Source: Manihot esculenta
Taxonomy: Eukaryota > Streptophyta > Magnoliopsida > Malpighiales > Euphorbiaceae
NCBI RefSeq assembly: GCF_001659605.2
Contig: NC_035172.2
Location: forward strand, 16,493,051-16,557,050
Reading direction: 5' to 3'
Length of the DNA: 64,000 nt
The notes beneath the pieces were generated by a model, which saw only the letters and a list, made by a program, of their open reading frames with translations, ran no database searches and had not been told where the DNA came from. The translations under genes and the position numbers were made by a program. Positions 9,909 through 20,303 of this stretch are shown here, in pieces (the stretch's first letter is position 1; every line of letters begins with the position of its first letter).

Positions 9909-11235
9909 TGTAACGACCTGAAATCGGACCGCTACCGGCGCTAGGATCCAAATCGACTTAAGGTCGCCGGGACTCGTAGCAAGCCTAATATGCAACCTGA
10001 TATACATGATAAATCCCATACATGATCATACATTTTCATAAAAACTTTAAACTTTGCATATACCAAGCTTGACCTGTGCATGCATCATACTGTAAACATA
10101 AAACCCCACACTAGAGCCCTCATCAAATGCTCTAGTGGGGCAACATATCATATGTCAAGCCTAGTTCAACATAACTCACCATTAAAACATTAACATAAGA
10201 TCATGTACAAAAAGGGATTCTCATACATTAGGGCCAAGCACAATACTAATCCTCAATACATTACTGTACAATATCTTACATTACATTACATTATTTTTTC
10301 ATATCATGTCTACTACTAAACTATTACATACACTATGCCTTTACTCTTGCTGACTTCCGGATCTATCCTGAACCTGCAAACCTGGGGGTTAAGGAAAAGG
10401 GGTGAGCTACTAGAGTCCAGTGAGCAAAACATATAAAACAGTTTATATAGATATGCCATCATGAAATGCGTCACATCACAAACAATTCACATCACGGATG
10501 GATTTATCACCAATAACCCCCTATTTCCTCTTTATCATAACAAATTGCCAGGACGCATGGCATGGGCAGCCCTAGACTTTCTTACATGGTGCCAGGACGC
10601 GTGGCATGGGCAGCCCTAGACTTTCTTACACTGTGCCAGGACGCGTGGCATGGGCAGCCCTGGACTTCGTTACACTGTGAGGGCTAACTGGTCATCCAAA
10701 TTCCATCCACATCAACAACAATTAATGCAATGCATCATATTCATGAATTCTAATGCAAAACAACCTAATACATATCATGGCATTCATGATGCATGGATCA
10801 TGCTAAAAAGGATTTCATTTCTTTGAAAATAAAAGAAGTTATGTTCTACTCATCTCTGGTAGATACTGGACTGACTCTGAAGCAGCTTTCTCACTGTTGG
10901 GGTCCTCGGTTCCTCGGGTCCGAACCTACACAGGTGGACTCAAATGAGGGACCAAACATATACTATCAAGACTCTCAACATCTCCCCAAAAACCCCCTAA
11001 AACATCATAAAATAATCATAGAAAACATGCAAAGGATGGCTGAACAGGGCACTTTTGGCAGCAGGTTCGGCGGCCGAAAGTCCCTCCAGAGCCGAAAGTC
11101 ATGCACTTTCGGGGGCAGGGTTCGGCGGCCGAAAGTCTGTTCAGAGCCAAAAGTCACCCACCTTCGGCGGCAGGTTCGGCGGCCGAAACTTCCCTCCAGA
11201 GCCGAAAGTCCAAACTTTCGAGGGCAAGTTTAGGC
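9909..11235 (-). repeat. TA 3' LTR, truncated
   Basis: The reverse complement of this segment aligns with TA's 5' LTR at 39474-40810. It stops at 'gcaagtttaggc', after which sequence typical of the Athila-like LTR begins (cgccgaaggtgcttctgaag). So about 880 bp of the LTR are missing. It contains three CCAGGACGCGTGGCATGGG-type units (10548-10672) and several TTCGGCGGCCGAA-type motifs (11067-11230). Confidence 0.85.
10548..10672 (-). repeat. LTR tandem repeat, three units of about 50 bp
   Basis: Three near-identical units 'gccaggacgcgtggcatggg' each followed by 'cagccct(a/g)gactt'. The same array lies at 40110-40240 in the TA 5' LTR. Confidence 0.75.
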
Positions 11236-11418
11236 CGCCGAAGGTGCTTCTGAAGATGACTGATTTTTGACTTCCGAAGGTGCTTCCGAAGGAGGTTGAG
11301 TTTCGGCTCTGGACTTGACTTTCGGCTTCCGAAAGTGCTTCCGAAGGTGGCTTTTCCAGATTTGGCACTTTTTGGCATTTTTAAGAGCATTTTCTCCAAA
11401 TTGTTCCTTTACACCTAA
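11236..11418 (-). repeat. A2 3' LTR remnant, inner part
   Basis: Nearly identical to 36310-36492 in the A2 5' LTR, including 'ctccaaattgttcctttacacctaa'. It continues at 18864-18966 after E2. Together they retain only the first ~286 bp (sense) of a 1,666-bp LTR. Confidence 0.88.
11414..11418. repeat. Target site duplication cctaa (left) of E2
   Basis: cctaa at 11414-11418 is repeated at 18864-18868. Removing E2 restores the A2 LTR sequence acacctaatatctg, as at 36485. Confidence 0.93.
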
Positions 11419-11599
11419 TGTAAGACCCCGCTCGTTCAGACATCGGAATTCCTACCGTCCGGTGGAATCTCGGGTGTCGGATCCTTCTGAGGGGTATAGT
11501 AAAGGTTTTCTAAAAGGTTTTCTAAAATGTTTTTAAGTGTTTTATGGTTTTAAATAGAAAAGAGTTGAGTTTTTGAAGAGAAAGACCAAGGAGGCGTTT

Positions 11600-11770
11600 G
11601 CCAGGTTCGGCCGCCGAAAGTGAAGTTCGGCCGCCGAACATGTGAAGGCTTCGGGAGCGCCTTTGGCCTCCGAAAGTCTTGTGGGAGCAAGCCAAGGTTC
11701 GGCCGCCGAAAGTGAGGTTCGGCCGCCGAACATGCATGAGTTTAGGGGGCACGTTAGGCTGCCGAAGGTT
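11600..11770 (+). promoter_or_regulatory. E2 upstream cluster of TTCGGCCGCCGAA motifs
   Basis: Four exact copies of TTCGGCCGCCGAA within about 130 bp plus relaxed variants, ending some 15 bp before the TATA box. Each copy contains GCCGCC, the core of the GCC box bound by plant ERF proteins. That ERF proteins act here is an inference. The same cluster lies at 16275-16445 in the 3' LTR. Confidence 0.6.
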
Positions 11771-11785
11771 GATGACCAGGCCACC

Positions 11786-11792
11786 TATAAAG
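11786..11792 (+). promoter_or_regulatory. E2 TATA box (TATAAAG)
   Basis: TATAAAG follows the motif cluster at the same place as the TATA boxes of T-main (21281), T5 (51509), E3 (42941) and T6 (63567). The counterpart in the 3' LTR is 16461-16467. Confidence 0.7.
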
Positions 11793-12299
11793 GCCCTCAG
11801 ATCGGAAATGGGCGAGTTTTCTCCCCATTCTCGAGCTCAGGTGAGTTTCTGCCCTCCCTTGGTTGCTTGTGTGTCTTCTCTTCAAAATCCTTCAAGTTTT
11901 CATAAGATCTACCCTTGGTTTGAAGTTTTGAAGCTGAAATAGAAGTTTTGGGAGCTTGGAGCTTTTGGAGCTTGGATTCTCCACACCTCAAGCTTTGGGT
12001 CGCACCGATCCTCAATCTTGAAGAGGTAAGTGTAGATCCTTGTTTTCCTTGAGTTTTAATAAAGTTTTAAGTAAGTTTTATGAAGGTTTTATGTTAGAAT
12101 GGGTAGATATGCATGGGGTTTATGTGGGTTTTATGCCCAATGTATGTTATGTGATGATGTGTTGAGGAGTTTAAGTTAGTTTCTTTGCTCTCTTTGCTTG
12201 TGGGAGTGTGTATGCATGCTTGGGAGAGAGTATGTGAGGTTTGGGGTTGTTTTGTAAGGTTTAGGAGGCTGGTATGCACGAAGGCTGAGTTCTGATGAA

Positions 12300-12565
12300 C
12301 TCAGGTTCGGCCGCCGAAGGTGGTTTCGGCCGCCGAACGTGCCTGAGGATGCATAGGTTTGGCCGCCTAACCTTGCCCCCGAAAGTGGAGTTGTGGCTTG
12401 AAAGCAGACTTTCGGCCGCCGAAGGAAATGTTCGGCCGCCGAAAGTGCCTGACTTTCGTCTCTGGAGTGAGGGTTCGGCCGCCGAAGGTGCCGCCGAACC
12501 TACCCGAGTTTCGTCTCTGGAGGAGACTTTCGGCCGCCGAAGGTGCCGCCGAAAGTGCCTGTCCA
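12300..12565 (+). repeat. E2 LTR downstream GC-rich repeat module
   Basis: A degenerate tandem array with a unit of about 55 bp: (A/G)TTTCG-TCTCTGGAG, then ACTTTCGGCCGCCGAAGGTGCCGCCGAA. Neighbouring open frames on both strands (for example 12295-12609 and 12261-12575) encode only low-complexity repeats of the array and are not accepted as genes. The second copy is at 16975-17240. Confidence 0.75.
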
Positions 12566-14190
12566 GCCTTTTCATGGCTGTTTTCTATGCATGTTTCAGT
12601 GATGTTTAGAGGGGTTTTTGGGGAGTTTCTTATGAGTTGTTAGAGTGTGTTTGGTACCTCATGTGTGTCCATCTGTGTAGGATTGGACCTGAGGAGAGGT
12701 GTCTAGTTTCAGTGCTAGTTGACCCTGAGTTTGTTGAGCAGAGGCTTCAGGTGAGTAGAACTAACTTAATCTTTTCTTTTAAGAAAATCTAATGCCTAAA
12801 GCATACTCATACATCATGTTATGTAATAGGATGTTTGCACTAGTTCACCATGCTCATGCACCATGTTTATATGTTATAGGATGATTGCACTAGTTTCACG
12901 AAGGTGACGCATTGCATAATGTGCTATGTATATGATGTGATGGGTGGACCAAGGCGACCTCAATAGCCCGCAAGTCTGTCAATGAGTCTTTGTCAATCGG
13001 GCGAGTACATGTAGGAAAGCCCCATGAGAGCTCCTTCGGGGCCAAGTTTTGACAGAGGGAACGTTGGGGTCATGTCTAACCCTGAGGGGAAGGACGTTAC
13101 GTGAACCCTCTAAAATCACCCGTAAGAGGAAGAGATTTGCTAGCATGAACTCAAGCGGGGGTGAGATGTTTGTTGTGATATAATTGTGATATGACGCATT
13201 TCATGAAGGCATGAATAAGAAGAATAATTGAATTGATTTAAATGTCTTTATAATAAAATACATAAAAAGGGTGGAACAATAAAAGGCATAATAATATACC
13301 TAAAAATGGAGGAACTAAATCAAATGTTTTTCTCTGTTTCTACTCACTGGGCTCTTGTAGCTCACTCCATTCCCTTAACCCAGTTTTGCAGGGCCAGAGT
13401 ATGTCAAGCCAGAGTTCAGTCAGAGTAAGCTATGGGATAGAAGAGGTTCAAGCATGGGTTGCCATGTTTGGTTGTAATAGCATAGCTTAGCTGTGTTTTG
13501 TTTATATATATAAGAGATGCTTGTATGTATATGTTCATGGAGATAGTGTTAGTTATGTAAGAAAGTTGCTAAAGAGATGATATGTTATGTAATGCTATGA
13601 ATGCTTGTATGCTTGTATAGTTTAGTTGTGGACATGATGATATATGGACATGATAGATGGACTTGATGTATGGTCCTTATGTATATAAAGAATATGAAAG
13701 AATGGAAAGAGTAATGTTATAAAGAGATAGAGCCAAGTTAAGAAAAGTATAGATTTGTCATGTGTTGTAGCATGAGATGTGTAGAATTGTGCTTTGCCTA
13801 GAGTGTTGGTTAATCCCTTTTTTGTTATGCATGATCTTAAGAAAATGTTTTAAATGTTATGAGTTTTGAATGGCCGTGAGGGAAGAAAGGGTTCCAATCC
13901 CTTGACCCAAAGCGGATATGTTTTGAAGCAAGCTTGATGACCCATCTAGTAGGAGGTTCTATGTTTCCATGCATAGGTCAAGCTGATGTAAGAAAAATAA
14001 GTTTTAAAGGTTTTATGAGATCAAAGTTTAAGTTTTCAGGCAAGTTTGATCATGTATGGGATTATACCTAGAGTTTCAGGATGTTTAGCAGGCTTGCTAC
14101 GGGTTCCGGCGGCCTTAAGCCGATCTGAATCCTAGCGCCGAGCAGGTCGGGCCGTTACTAGAGGGGTACCGGTTTCCGGGCTGTTACAGA

Positions 14191-14202
14191 TGGTATCAGA
14201 GC
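14191..14202 (+). other. E2 primer binding site (initiator tRNA-Met)
   Basis: TGGTATCAGAGC two bases after the LTR end at 14188. The following leader (14203-14697) has no gene and ends in a pyrimidine-rich tract and CAG (14687) typical of a 3' splice site. Confidence 0.9.
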
Positions 14203-14697
14203 ATAGGTTCCTCAAGAGTACGGTGTTTTGATGCGAAGATGCTCAGACATCGGAAAGAGGTTGTGCTAGATGTTAGGAGGGCAAGCACATTAAGAAAGAT
14301 TAAGAGTAAGATCATGTCCACTAGGATAGGATGAGGAGTCCTGTCTTGTATGATGATGTGTAATGCCATGTGTGATGCATGTGCATTTATGTTGTATTAT
14401 GGATGTTGTTAGTCCCTTAGCTGCGAGATGGCATGATATGTACTGATATGAGATGAGCTGAGCGACCAAGAGTGGCCCTTGGCACAGTTGGTCATGGCAT
14501 GTTTTGCTATGTTGTAGGCTGTAGGTGACAGGTTCATCCATGATATATGTTGCATGAGGGGTCATGTGTTCATCACATGGACCATATGATATGATGCTAT
14601 GCTATGTGTTGTGAGTTCATGTGTTTGTCATGGACCACATGATGTGATGTGATGCTTATGTGTGCTTGTGTGCCTGTTGTGTTTCAGACAAGCTGAG

Positions 14698-15357
14698 ATG
14701 CAAGGTGCTAGGAGCTCTATGGAGTCAGATCCATCTGAGTGGGAAAGTGAGTCTTTTCCCCTTGCAAGGTCAGGTGGAGATGACAGAGCAAGAGACCCTG
14801 AAAGGTCTGTAGAAGTCTGCAGAGAAGTTATGGTGCAGAGGAGGGATGTTAATTTGCAAGTGAACATGGATGAGGAAAGTATGGAAAAGTCTAAGGATTC
14901 TAAGAGTTCAAGTTCAGGAGAAGTTGATCCCTCCATGCTGAGTACAGCTACCAAGAGAGGTAGAAAGTGGGGAAGAGCCAGAGCCCCTAAGCAATGGGGC
15001 AAGACTAGAAAGGGTAGATTGTGGAAGAGGTTTAGGCTAGATGCTGAAGATGGCTCGAGTTCTGGCCAAGGTCCTACAAGATGTTTGAGGTGCGGAAGGT
15101 TGCATAGAGGGCCTTGTCGAGTTGGGACAACGGCATGCTTCAGGTGCGGACAGGAAGGGCACTTCGCACGTGATTGTCCTACTGCGCCCAGGAGAATGTG
15201 GTCCCAGCAGCGAGTTTCAGGTGTTGTGACTCAAGCCAGTGTTCCAGGAAGGGGAGCAGACACATCGAACGCAGTGATGCCAGGTACGCTCACTTGTTCA
15301 TGTTCTGATGTGTGTGTTTGTGCTCTAGTGTGTTTCCCTTTTCTGTTGTTGCTCTAG
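14698..15357 (+). CDS. E2 capsid-less Gag remnant with zinc knuckle
   Basis: A 219-codon frame starting MQGARSSMESDPSEWES; this ATG, 10 bp after the CAG at 14687, corresponds in position to the gag start of T-main. An acidic and serine-rich N-terminus (RARDPERSVEV, VQRRDVNLQVNMDEESME) matches the T-main gag N-terminus. The sequence then jumps to the basic linker and the zinc knuckle CFRCGQEGHFARDC (about residue 145). The Pro/Tyr-rich and capsid regions, some 300 residues in T-main, are absent. The last 25 residues overlap the relic of the protease start and end in a hydrophobic tail (CFPFLLLL). It could bind RNA through the knuckle; whether it is made or used is unknown. Confidence 0.6.
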   Translation: MQGARSSMESDPSEWESESFPLARSGGDDRARDPERSVEVCREVMVQRRDVNLQVNMDEESMEKSKDSKSSSSGEVDPSMLSTATKRGRKWGRARAPKQWGKTRKGRLWKRFRLDAEDGSSSGQGPTRCLRCGRLHRGPCRVGTTACFRCGQEGHFARDCPTAPRRMWSQQRVSGVVTQASVPGRGADTSNAVMPGTLTCSCSDVCVCALVCFPFLLLL

Positions 15358-16055
15358 GAGCCTTTGAGAGGTTGAGCTGATAGCTTCTGGGTGTAGAGTG
15401 TTCTCTTTGGGTTAGTAGACCGGGTAGGATCCATCTGTGGCTGAGATTCAGGCCAGTGTCCGATGAGAGTAGATGCCTTCCACCCGTGCATGAGGTCCTA
15501 GACTTGAGTGTCTGGATGTCAGCCGGGGGATGGATTGGTTTTCTACTTGTGAAGCTGGTAATACTTGCGTCTGCAGCGCAAGGTGGTCGGGATCGAAATG
15601 CAGAGTGGGTCTGAGGTAGGCTTCAGAGAGGACCGTGTAGGATGCCTAGGAGGTTGATGTCAGCTGTCAGGCTCGTAGAGTGTATAGGAATGGTTAGTAG
15701 AGAGTTTTAGTTGAGTTTGAGAGGGCAGCAGGCAGGTCTAGGAACCAGCCCTGGTGCCATAGATAGAGCGAGTGTTCAGAGGTTTCAGGCTAGTGTCAGG
15801 TTGGCCATCAATCAGGGAGGTAGAGTTTGGTTCAGAGGTGGTGCTTGGTACCCATAACCATTTCTCTCTTTCCTTTCGGGATGGTACCTGCAGAGAGTAA
15901 GAGTATAGCAGAGAAGAGTAAGAGTAGAATAGAAAGCAGAAGAGAAGAGTAAGATCAGTGAAGAAAGAAGAGAGAAGGATCAGAGTAGCGCAGCAGAAGC
16001 TTGTGGCGTTCAAGCGCAAGTTTGAGATTTTGATTGTTTGTTTGTGTTTTTGTTT
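15358..16055 (+). pseudogene. E2 protease and early RT relics, non-coding
   Basis: No long frame. Nucleotide similarity to T-main can be followed through the protease ('agagtgttctctttgggt', 'gggggatggattggtt' for GMDWLS, 'caggctcgtagag') and briefly into the RT start ('gggatggtacctgcagag', corresponding to RMAPAE). A purine-rich run of agag/taag words follows at 15890-15990. The same relics are in E3 (46286-46987), so they were fixed before both copies spread. Confidence 0.7.
15890..15990 (+). repeat. Purine-rich low-complexity tract
   Basis: Repeated 'agagaagagtaag' and related words on one strand over about 100 bp; also in E3 at 46820-46915. No function seen. Confidence 0.6.
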
Positions 16056-16077
16056 GAACATTCGGGGACGAATGTTC
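16056..16077 (+). other. Hairpin preceding the E2 polypurine tract
   Basis: A perfect inverted repeat with 9-bp arms GAACATTCG / CGAATGTTC and a GGGA loop, ending 16 bp before the 3' LTR. The same hairpin stands before the polypurine tract of E3 (46988-47009) and T-main (28530-28551). Confidence 0.8.
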
Positions 16078-16080
16078 TGT

Positions 16081-16093
16081 AAGGGGGGAAGAA
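16081..16093 (+). other. E2 polypurine tract
   Basis: AAGGGGGGAAGAA directly abuts the 3' LTR start TGTAAG. Confidence 0.85.
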
Positions 16094-18863
16094 TGTAAGA
16101 CCCCGCTCGTTCAGACATCGGAATTCCTACCGTCCGGTGGAATCTCGGGTGTCGGATCCTTCTGAGGGGTATAGTAAAGGTTTTCTAAAAGGTTTTCTAA
16201 AATGTTTTTAAGTGTTTTATGGTTTTAAATAGAAAAGAGTTGAGTTTTTGAAGAGAAAGACCAAGGAGGCGTTTGCCAGGTTCGGCCGCCGAAAGTGAAG
16301 TTCGGCCGCCGAACATGTGAAGGCTTCGGGAGCGCCTTTGGCCTCCGAAAGTCTTGTGGGAGCAAGCCAAGGTTCGGCCGCCGAAAGTGAGGTTCGGCCG
16401 CCGAACATGCATGAGTTTAGGGGGCACGTTAGGCTGCCGAAGGTTGATGACCAGGCCACCTATAAAGGCCCTCAGATCGGAAATGGGCGAGTTTTCTCCC
16501 CATTCTCGAGCTCAGGTGAGTTTCTGCCCTCCCTTGGTTGCTTGTGTGTCTTCTCTTCAAAATCCTTCAAGTTTTCATAAGATCTACCCTTGGTTTGAAG
16601 TTTTGAAGCTGAAATAGAAGTTTTGGGAGCTTGGAGCTTTTGGAGCTTGGATTCTCCACACCTCAAGCTTTGGGTCGCACCGATCCTCAATCTTGAAGAG
16701 GTAAGTGTAGATCCTTGTTTTCCTTGAGTTTTAATAAAGTTTTAAGTAAGTTTTATGAAGGTTTTATGTTAGAATGGGTAGATATGCATGGGGTTTATGT
16801 GGGTTTTATGCCCAATGTATGTTATGTGATGATGTGTTGAGGAGTTTAAGTTAGTTTCTTTGCTCTCTTTGCTTGTGGGAGTGTGTATGCATGCTTGGGA
16901 GAGAGTATGTGAGGTTTGGGGTTGTTTTGTAAGGTTTAGGAGGCTGGTATGCACGAAGGCTGAGTTCTGATGAACTCAGGTTCGGCCGCCGAAGGTGGTT
17001 TCGGCCGCCGAACGTGCCTGAGGATGCATAGGTTTGGCCGCCTAACCTTGCCCCCGAAAGTGGAGTTGTGGCTTGAAAGCAGACTTTCGGCCGCCGAAGG
17101 AAATGTTCGGCCGCCGAAAGTGCCTGACTTTCGTCTCTGGAGTGAGGGTTCGGCCGCCGAAGGTGCCGCCGAACCTACCCGAGTTTCGTCTCTGGAGGAG
17201 ACTTTCGGCCGCCGAAGGTGCCGCCGAAAGTGCCTGTCCAGCCTTTTCATGGCTGTTTTCTATGCATGTTTCAGTGATGTTTAGAGGGGTTTTTGGGGAG
17301 TTTCTTATGAGTTGTTAGAGTGTGTTTGGTACCTCATGTGTGTCCATCTGTGTAGGATTGGACCTGAGGAGAGGTGTCTAGTTTCAGTGCTAGTTGACCC
17401 TGAGTTTGTTGAGCAGAGGCTTCAGGTGAGTAGAACTAACTTAATCTTTTCTTTTAAGAAAATCTAATGCCTAAAGCATACTCATACATCATGTTATGTA
17501 ATAGGATGTTTGCACTAGTTCACCATGCTCATGCACCATGTTTATATGTTATAGGATGATTGCACTAGTTTCACGAAGGTGACGCATTGCATAATGTGCT
17601 ATGTATATGATGTGATGGGTGGACCAAGGCGACCTCAATAGCCCGCAAGTCTGTCAATGAGTCTTTGTCAATCGGGCGAGTACATGTAGGAAAGCCCCAT
17701 GAGAGCTCCTTCGGGGCCAAGTTTTGACAGAGGGAACGTTGGGGTCATGTCTAACCCTGAGGGGAAGGACGTTACGTGAACCCTCTAAAATCACCCGCAA
17801 GAGGAAGAGATTTGCTAGCATGAACTCAACCGGGGGTGAGATGTTTGTTGTGATATAATTGTGATATGACGCATTTCATGAAGGCATGAATAAGAAGAAT
17901 AATTGAATTGATTTAAATGTCTTTATAATAAAATACATAAAAAGGGTGGAACAATAAAAGGCATAATAATATACCTAAAAATGGAGGAACTAAATCAAAT
18001 GTTTTTCTCTGTTTCTACTCACTGGGCTCTTGTAGCTCACCCCATTCCCTTAACCCAGTTTTGCAGGGCCAGAGTATGTCAAGCCAGAGTTCAGTCAGAG
18101 TAAGCTATGGGATAGAAGAGGTTCAAGCATGGGTTGCCATGTTTGGTTGTAATAGCATAGCTTAGCTGTGTTTTGTTTATATATATAAGAGATGCTTGTA
18201 TGTATATGTTCATGGAGATAGTGTTAGTTATGTAAGAAAGTTGCTAAAGAGATGATATGTTATGTAATGCTATGAATGCTTGTATGCTTGTATAGTTTAG
18301 TTGTGGACATGATGATATATGGACATGATAGATGGACTTGATGTATGGTCCTTATGTATATAAAGAATATGAAAGAATGGAAAGAGTAATGTTATAAAGA
18401 GATAGAGCCAAGTTAAGAAAAGTATAGATTTGTCATGTGTTGTAGCATGAGATGTGTAGAATTGTGCTTTGCCTAGAGTGTTGGTTAATCCCTTTTTTGT
18501 TATGCATGATCTTAAGAAAATGTTTTAAATGTTATGAGTTTTGAATGGCCGTGAGGGAAGAAAGGGTTCCAATCCCTTGACCCAAAGCGGATATGTTTTG
18601 AAGCAAGCTTGATGACCCATCTAGTAGGAGGTTCTATGTTTCCATGCATAGGTCAAGCTGATGTAAGAAAAATAAGTTTTAAAGGTTTTATGAGATCAAA
18701 GTTTAAGTTTTCAGGCAAGTTTGATCATGTATGGGATTATACCTAGAGTTTCAGGATGTTTAGCAGGCTTGCTACGGGTTCCGGCGGCCTTAAGCCGATC
18801 TGAATCCTAGCGCCGAGCAGGTCGGGCCGTTACTAGAGGGGTACCGGTTTCCGGGCTGTTACA
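16094..18863 (+). repeat. E2 3' LTR
   Basis: 2,770 bp, the same length as the 5' LTR; I see only three substitutions. Followed by TSD cctaa (18864-18868). Confidence 0.95.
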
Positions 18864-18966
18864 CCTAATATCTGTAAAACATGATTAAAACCACAAAATT
18901 AGGTAGGAAAGGTGTAAATAAACATCAATAAGATCATGATAAAGTGGACTAAAATATGATCTATTA
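18864..18966 (-). repeat. A2 3' LTR remnant, outer part
   Basis: Continuation of 11236-11418. Ends (sense start) as TAATAG instead of TGATAG, a single change at the LTR terminus. Confidence 0.88.
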
Positions 18967-20007
18967 AATACCCCCACACTTAGCCTTTTGCTTGTCCTCA
19001 AGCAAATAAACATAGTCAAATAAGCTTTCTTTGCTCTAGATCCTTATTTCCACTTAAGCTCTTACTCTAGACACCTATTTTGAATCATTGTAGTGAAGAA
19101 TATATGCATGAAGATTACTTACCTTCTTTCCTTGTTTCCCTTTGCTAACCATGGCTAGGATTTGTTTTCCTCAAGAGAGACCATACATGCACATTTTTGT
19201 TAAGACTTTTTCTAGCTTTCAGAGTGACTTGCCCTTACCTTGAAGTACTTTATTCAGGCTTTTGCACTTAGATTTTCCTTGAAAAAGTCACCACCCTTTT
19301 GATGTGAAGGTACATATTTATGATACCCACCCCCAGTTACTCAGTTGGTCACATTTTCAAATGGCTACTAGCTTTGTTCTTAGTCTTTTGACCATTGGAA
19401 CAGTTTTTGATTTGTGCTTTTGAGGTCTTTGCCTTTGCTGAATTTTCTTTCTCTCAATGATTTGGGCAAATCAACACCAATTGCTAAATCAAGTCATGTT
19501 AAGTTCATTCACACAACTTTCAATTCATTCTCTCAATTGAGGGTCATCAATATATTTTTCACCATAGCAAACTCAAAAATTCAATTCAAAAGGCAATTCT
19601 CAAACATGAATACAACTCACTGCAATTGATTCAACATAAGTTTAAAGAGTCATCACATCAATGGGGTCATGGAAAGAAAAACTCATCCAACATAGTTCAT
19701 CAGTTTGAGTAGAGCAAAACAAAAATAAAAAGAAGGTTGTGGTTGTGTGTGTTTTATTGAAAGCATAAACTAAAAAATTTCAACTGTGGCTAATTAAACT
19801 GAAAGGAACGCAAAACTGGAAAGAAAAAGAAAAAAATTTCGCAATTCTGAAAGCATTGTGAATTTGCAGAAGAAGAAAGGAAGAATGAGAAAAGAAGAGA
19901 TATGCACCCCCACACTTAAATCATGCATTGTCCTCAATGTACAAGAAACATAAAAGAACAAGGGAAACTGAATACTCCCCTGGGGTGTGGTGCATGGTGT
20001 GCGATTC
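18967..20007 (-). other. A2 3' untranslated region with polypurine tract
   Basis: Reverse complement of the A1 and A3 3' regions. The polypurine tract (AGTGTGGGGGTATT in sense) is at 18967-18980 and an upstream copy (AAGTGTGGGGGTG preceded by TTGAGGACAATGCATG) lies around 19904-19942. No gene is present. It ends at the target site of T-main (gattc, 20003-20007). Confidence 0.82.
20003..20007. repeat. Target site duplication gattc (left) of T-main
   Basis: gattc here and at 30878-30882, right after the T-main 3' LTR. Joining the flanks restores gcgattccttaggctga, found in reverse in A1 at 6515-6532. Confidence 0.88.
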
Positions 20008-20303
20008 TGTAACAGCTCGGACGTGAACCCCGGCACTGTTACCGTTCACGGCCCAGGGCTATCCCTCGCCTGGCCTTTTGCCACCTTGGGCTTTCCACTG
20101 GCGTCGTGAACAGCTCTTAATATCCATTCACCCTCACGGGTTCCTGGCAGGATTTGTCCCCTTGGGTTCTCGCATCGCATCCTTCCCCAAGTGGATTTGG
20201 CCCAAATTTCCCTTTGGAAATTAGGTCGCCTCCCCCACTGCTCGAACCCTTGACCTCCCACTTTAAGGGAATAGTCTGGTGAGAGTGAGTACCAATTGTT
20301 CCA
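20008..20303 (-). mobile_element. SINE-like unit, copy 1 (minus)
   Basis: About 296 bp; its reverse complement is nearly identical to copy 2. Copy 1 and copy 2 meet head to head at 20303/20304 and form a long foldback. Its tail (TTACA in sense) touches the gattc target site. Confidence 0.6.

Larger units (their letters stand above)
11419..14188 (+). repeat. E2 5' LTR
   Basis: 2,770 bp, TGTAAGACCCCGCTCG to GGGCTGTTACA. It contains motif clusters at 11600-11770 (upstream of TATA) and 12300-12565 (downstream), a TATA box at 11786 and a donor-like GTAAGT at 12026. The part from about 12780 to 14188 has no recognisable gene; it holds a short-repeat region rich in 'atgttatg' and the conserved LTR end. 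Confidence 0.95.
11419..18863 (+). mobile_element. Element E2: non-autonomous Tekay-like LTR retrotransposon
   Basis: 7,445 bp with perfect element structure: two 2,770-bp LTRs, initiator-Met primer site, hairpin, polypurine tract and 5-bp TSD. The internal region is only 1.9 kb and encodes a capsid-less Gag remnant plus non-coding relics of protease and the start of RT. There is no RT, RNase H or integrase, so it can only have moved using enzymes of another element, probably a Tekay-type relative. By eye the LTRs differ at three positions (13123/17798, 13155/17830, 13366/18041), which implies a very recent insertion. Confidence 0.94.
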
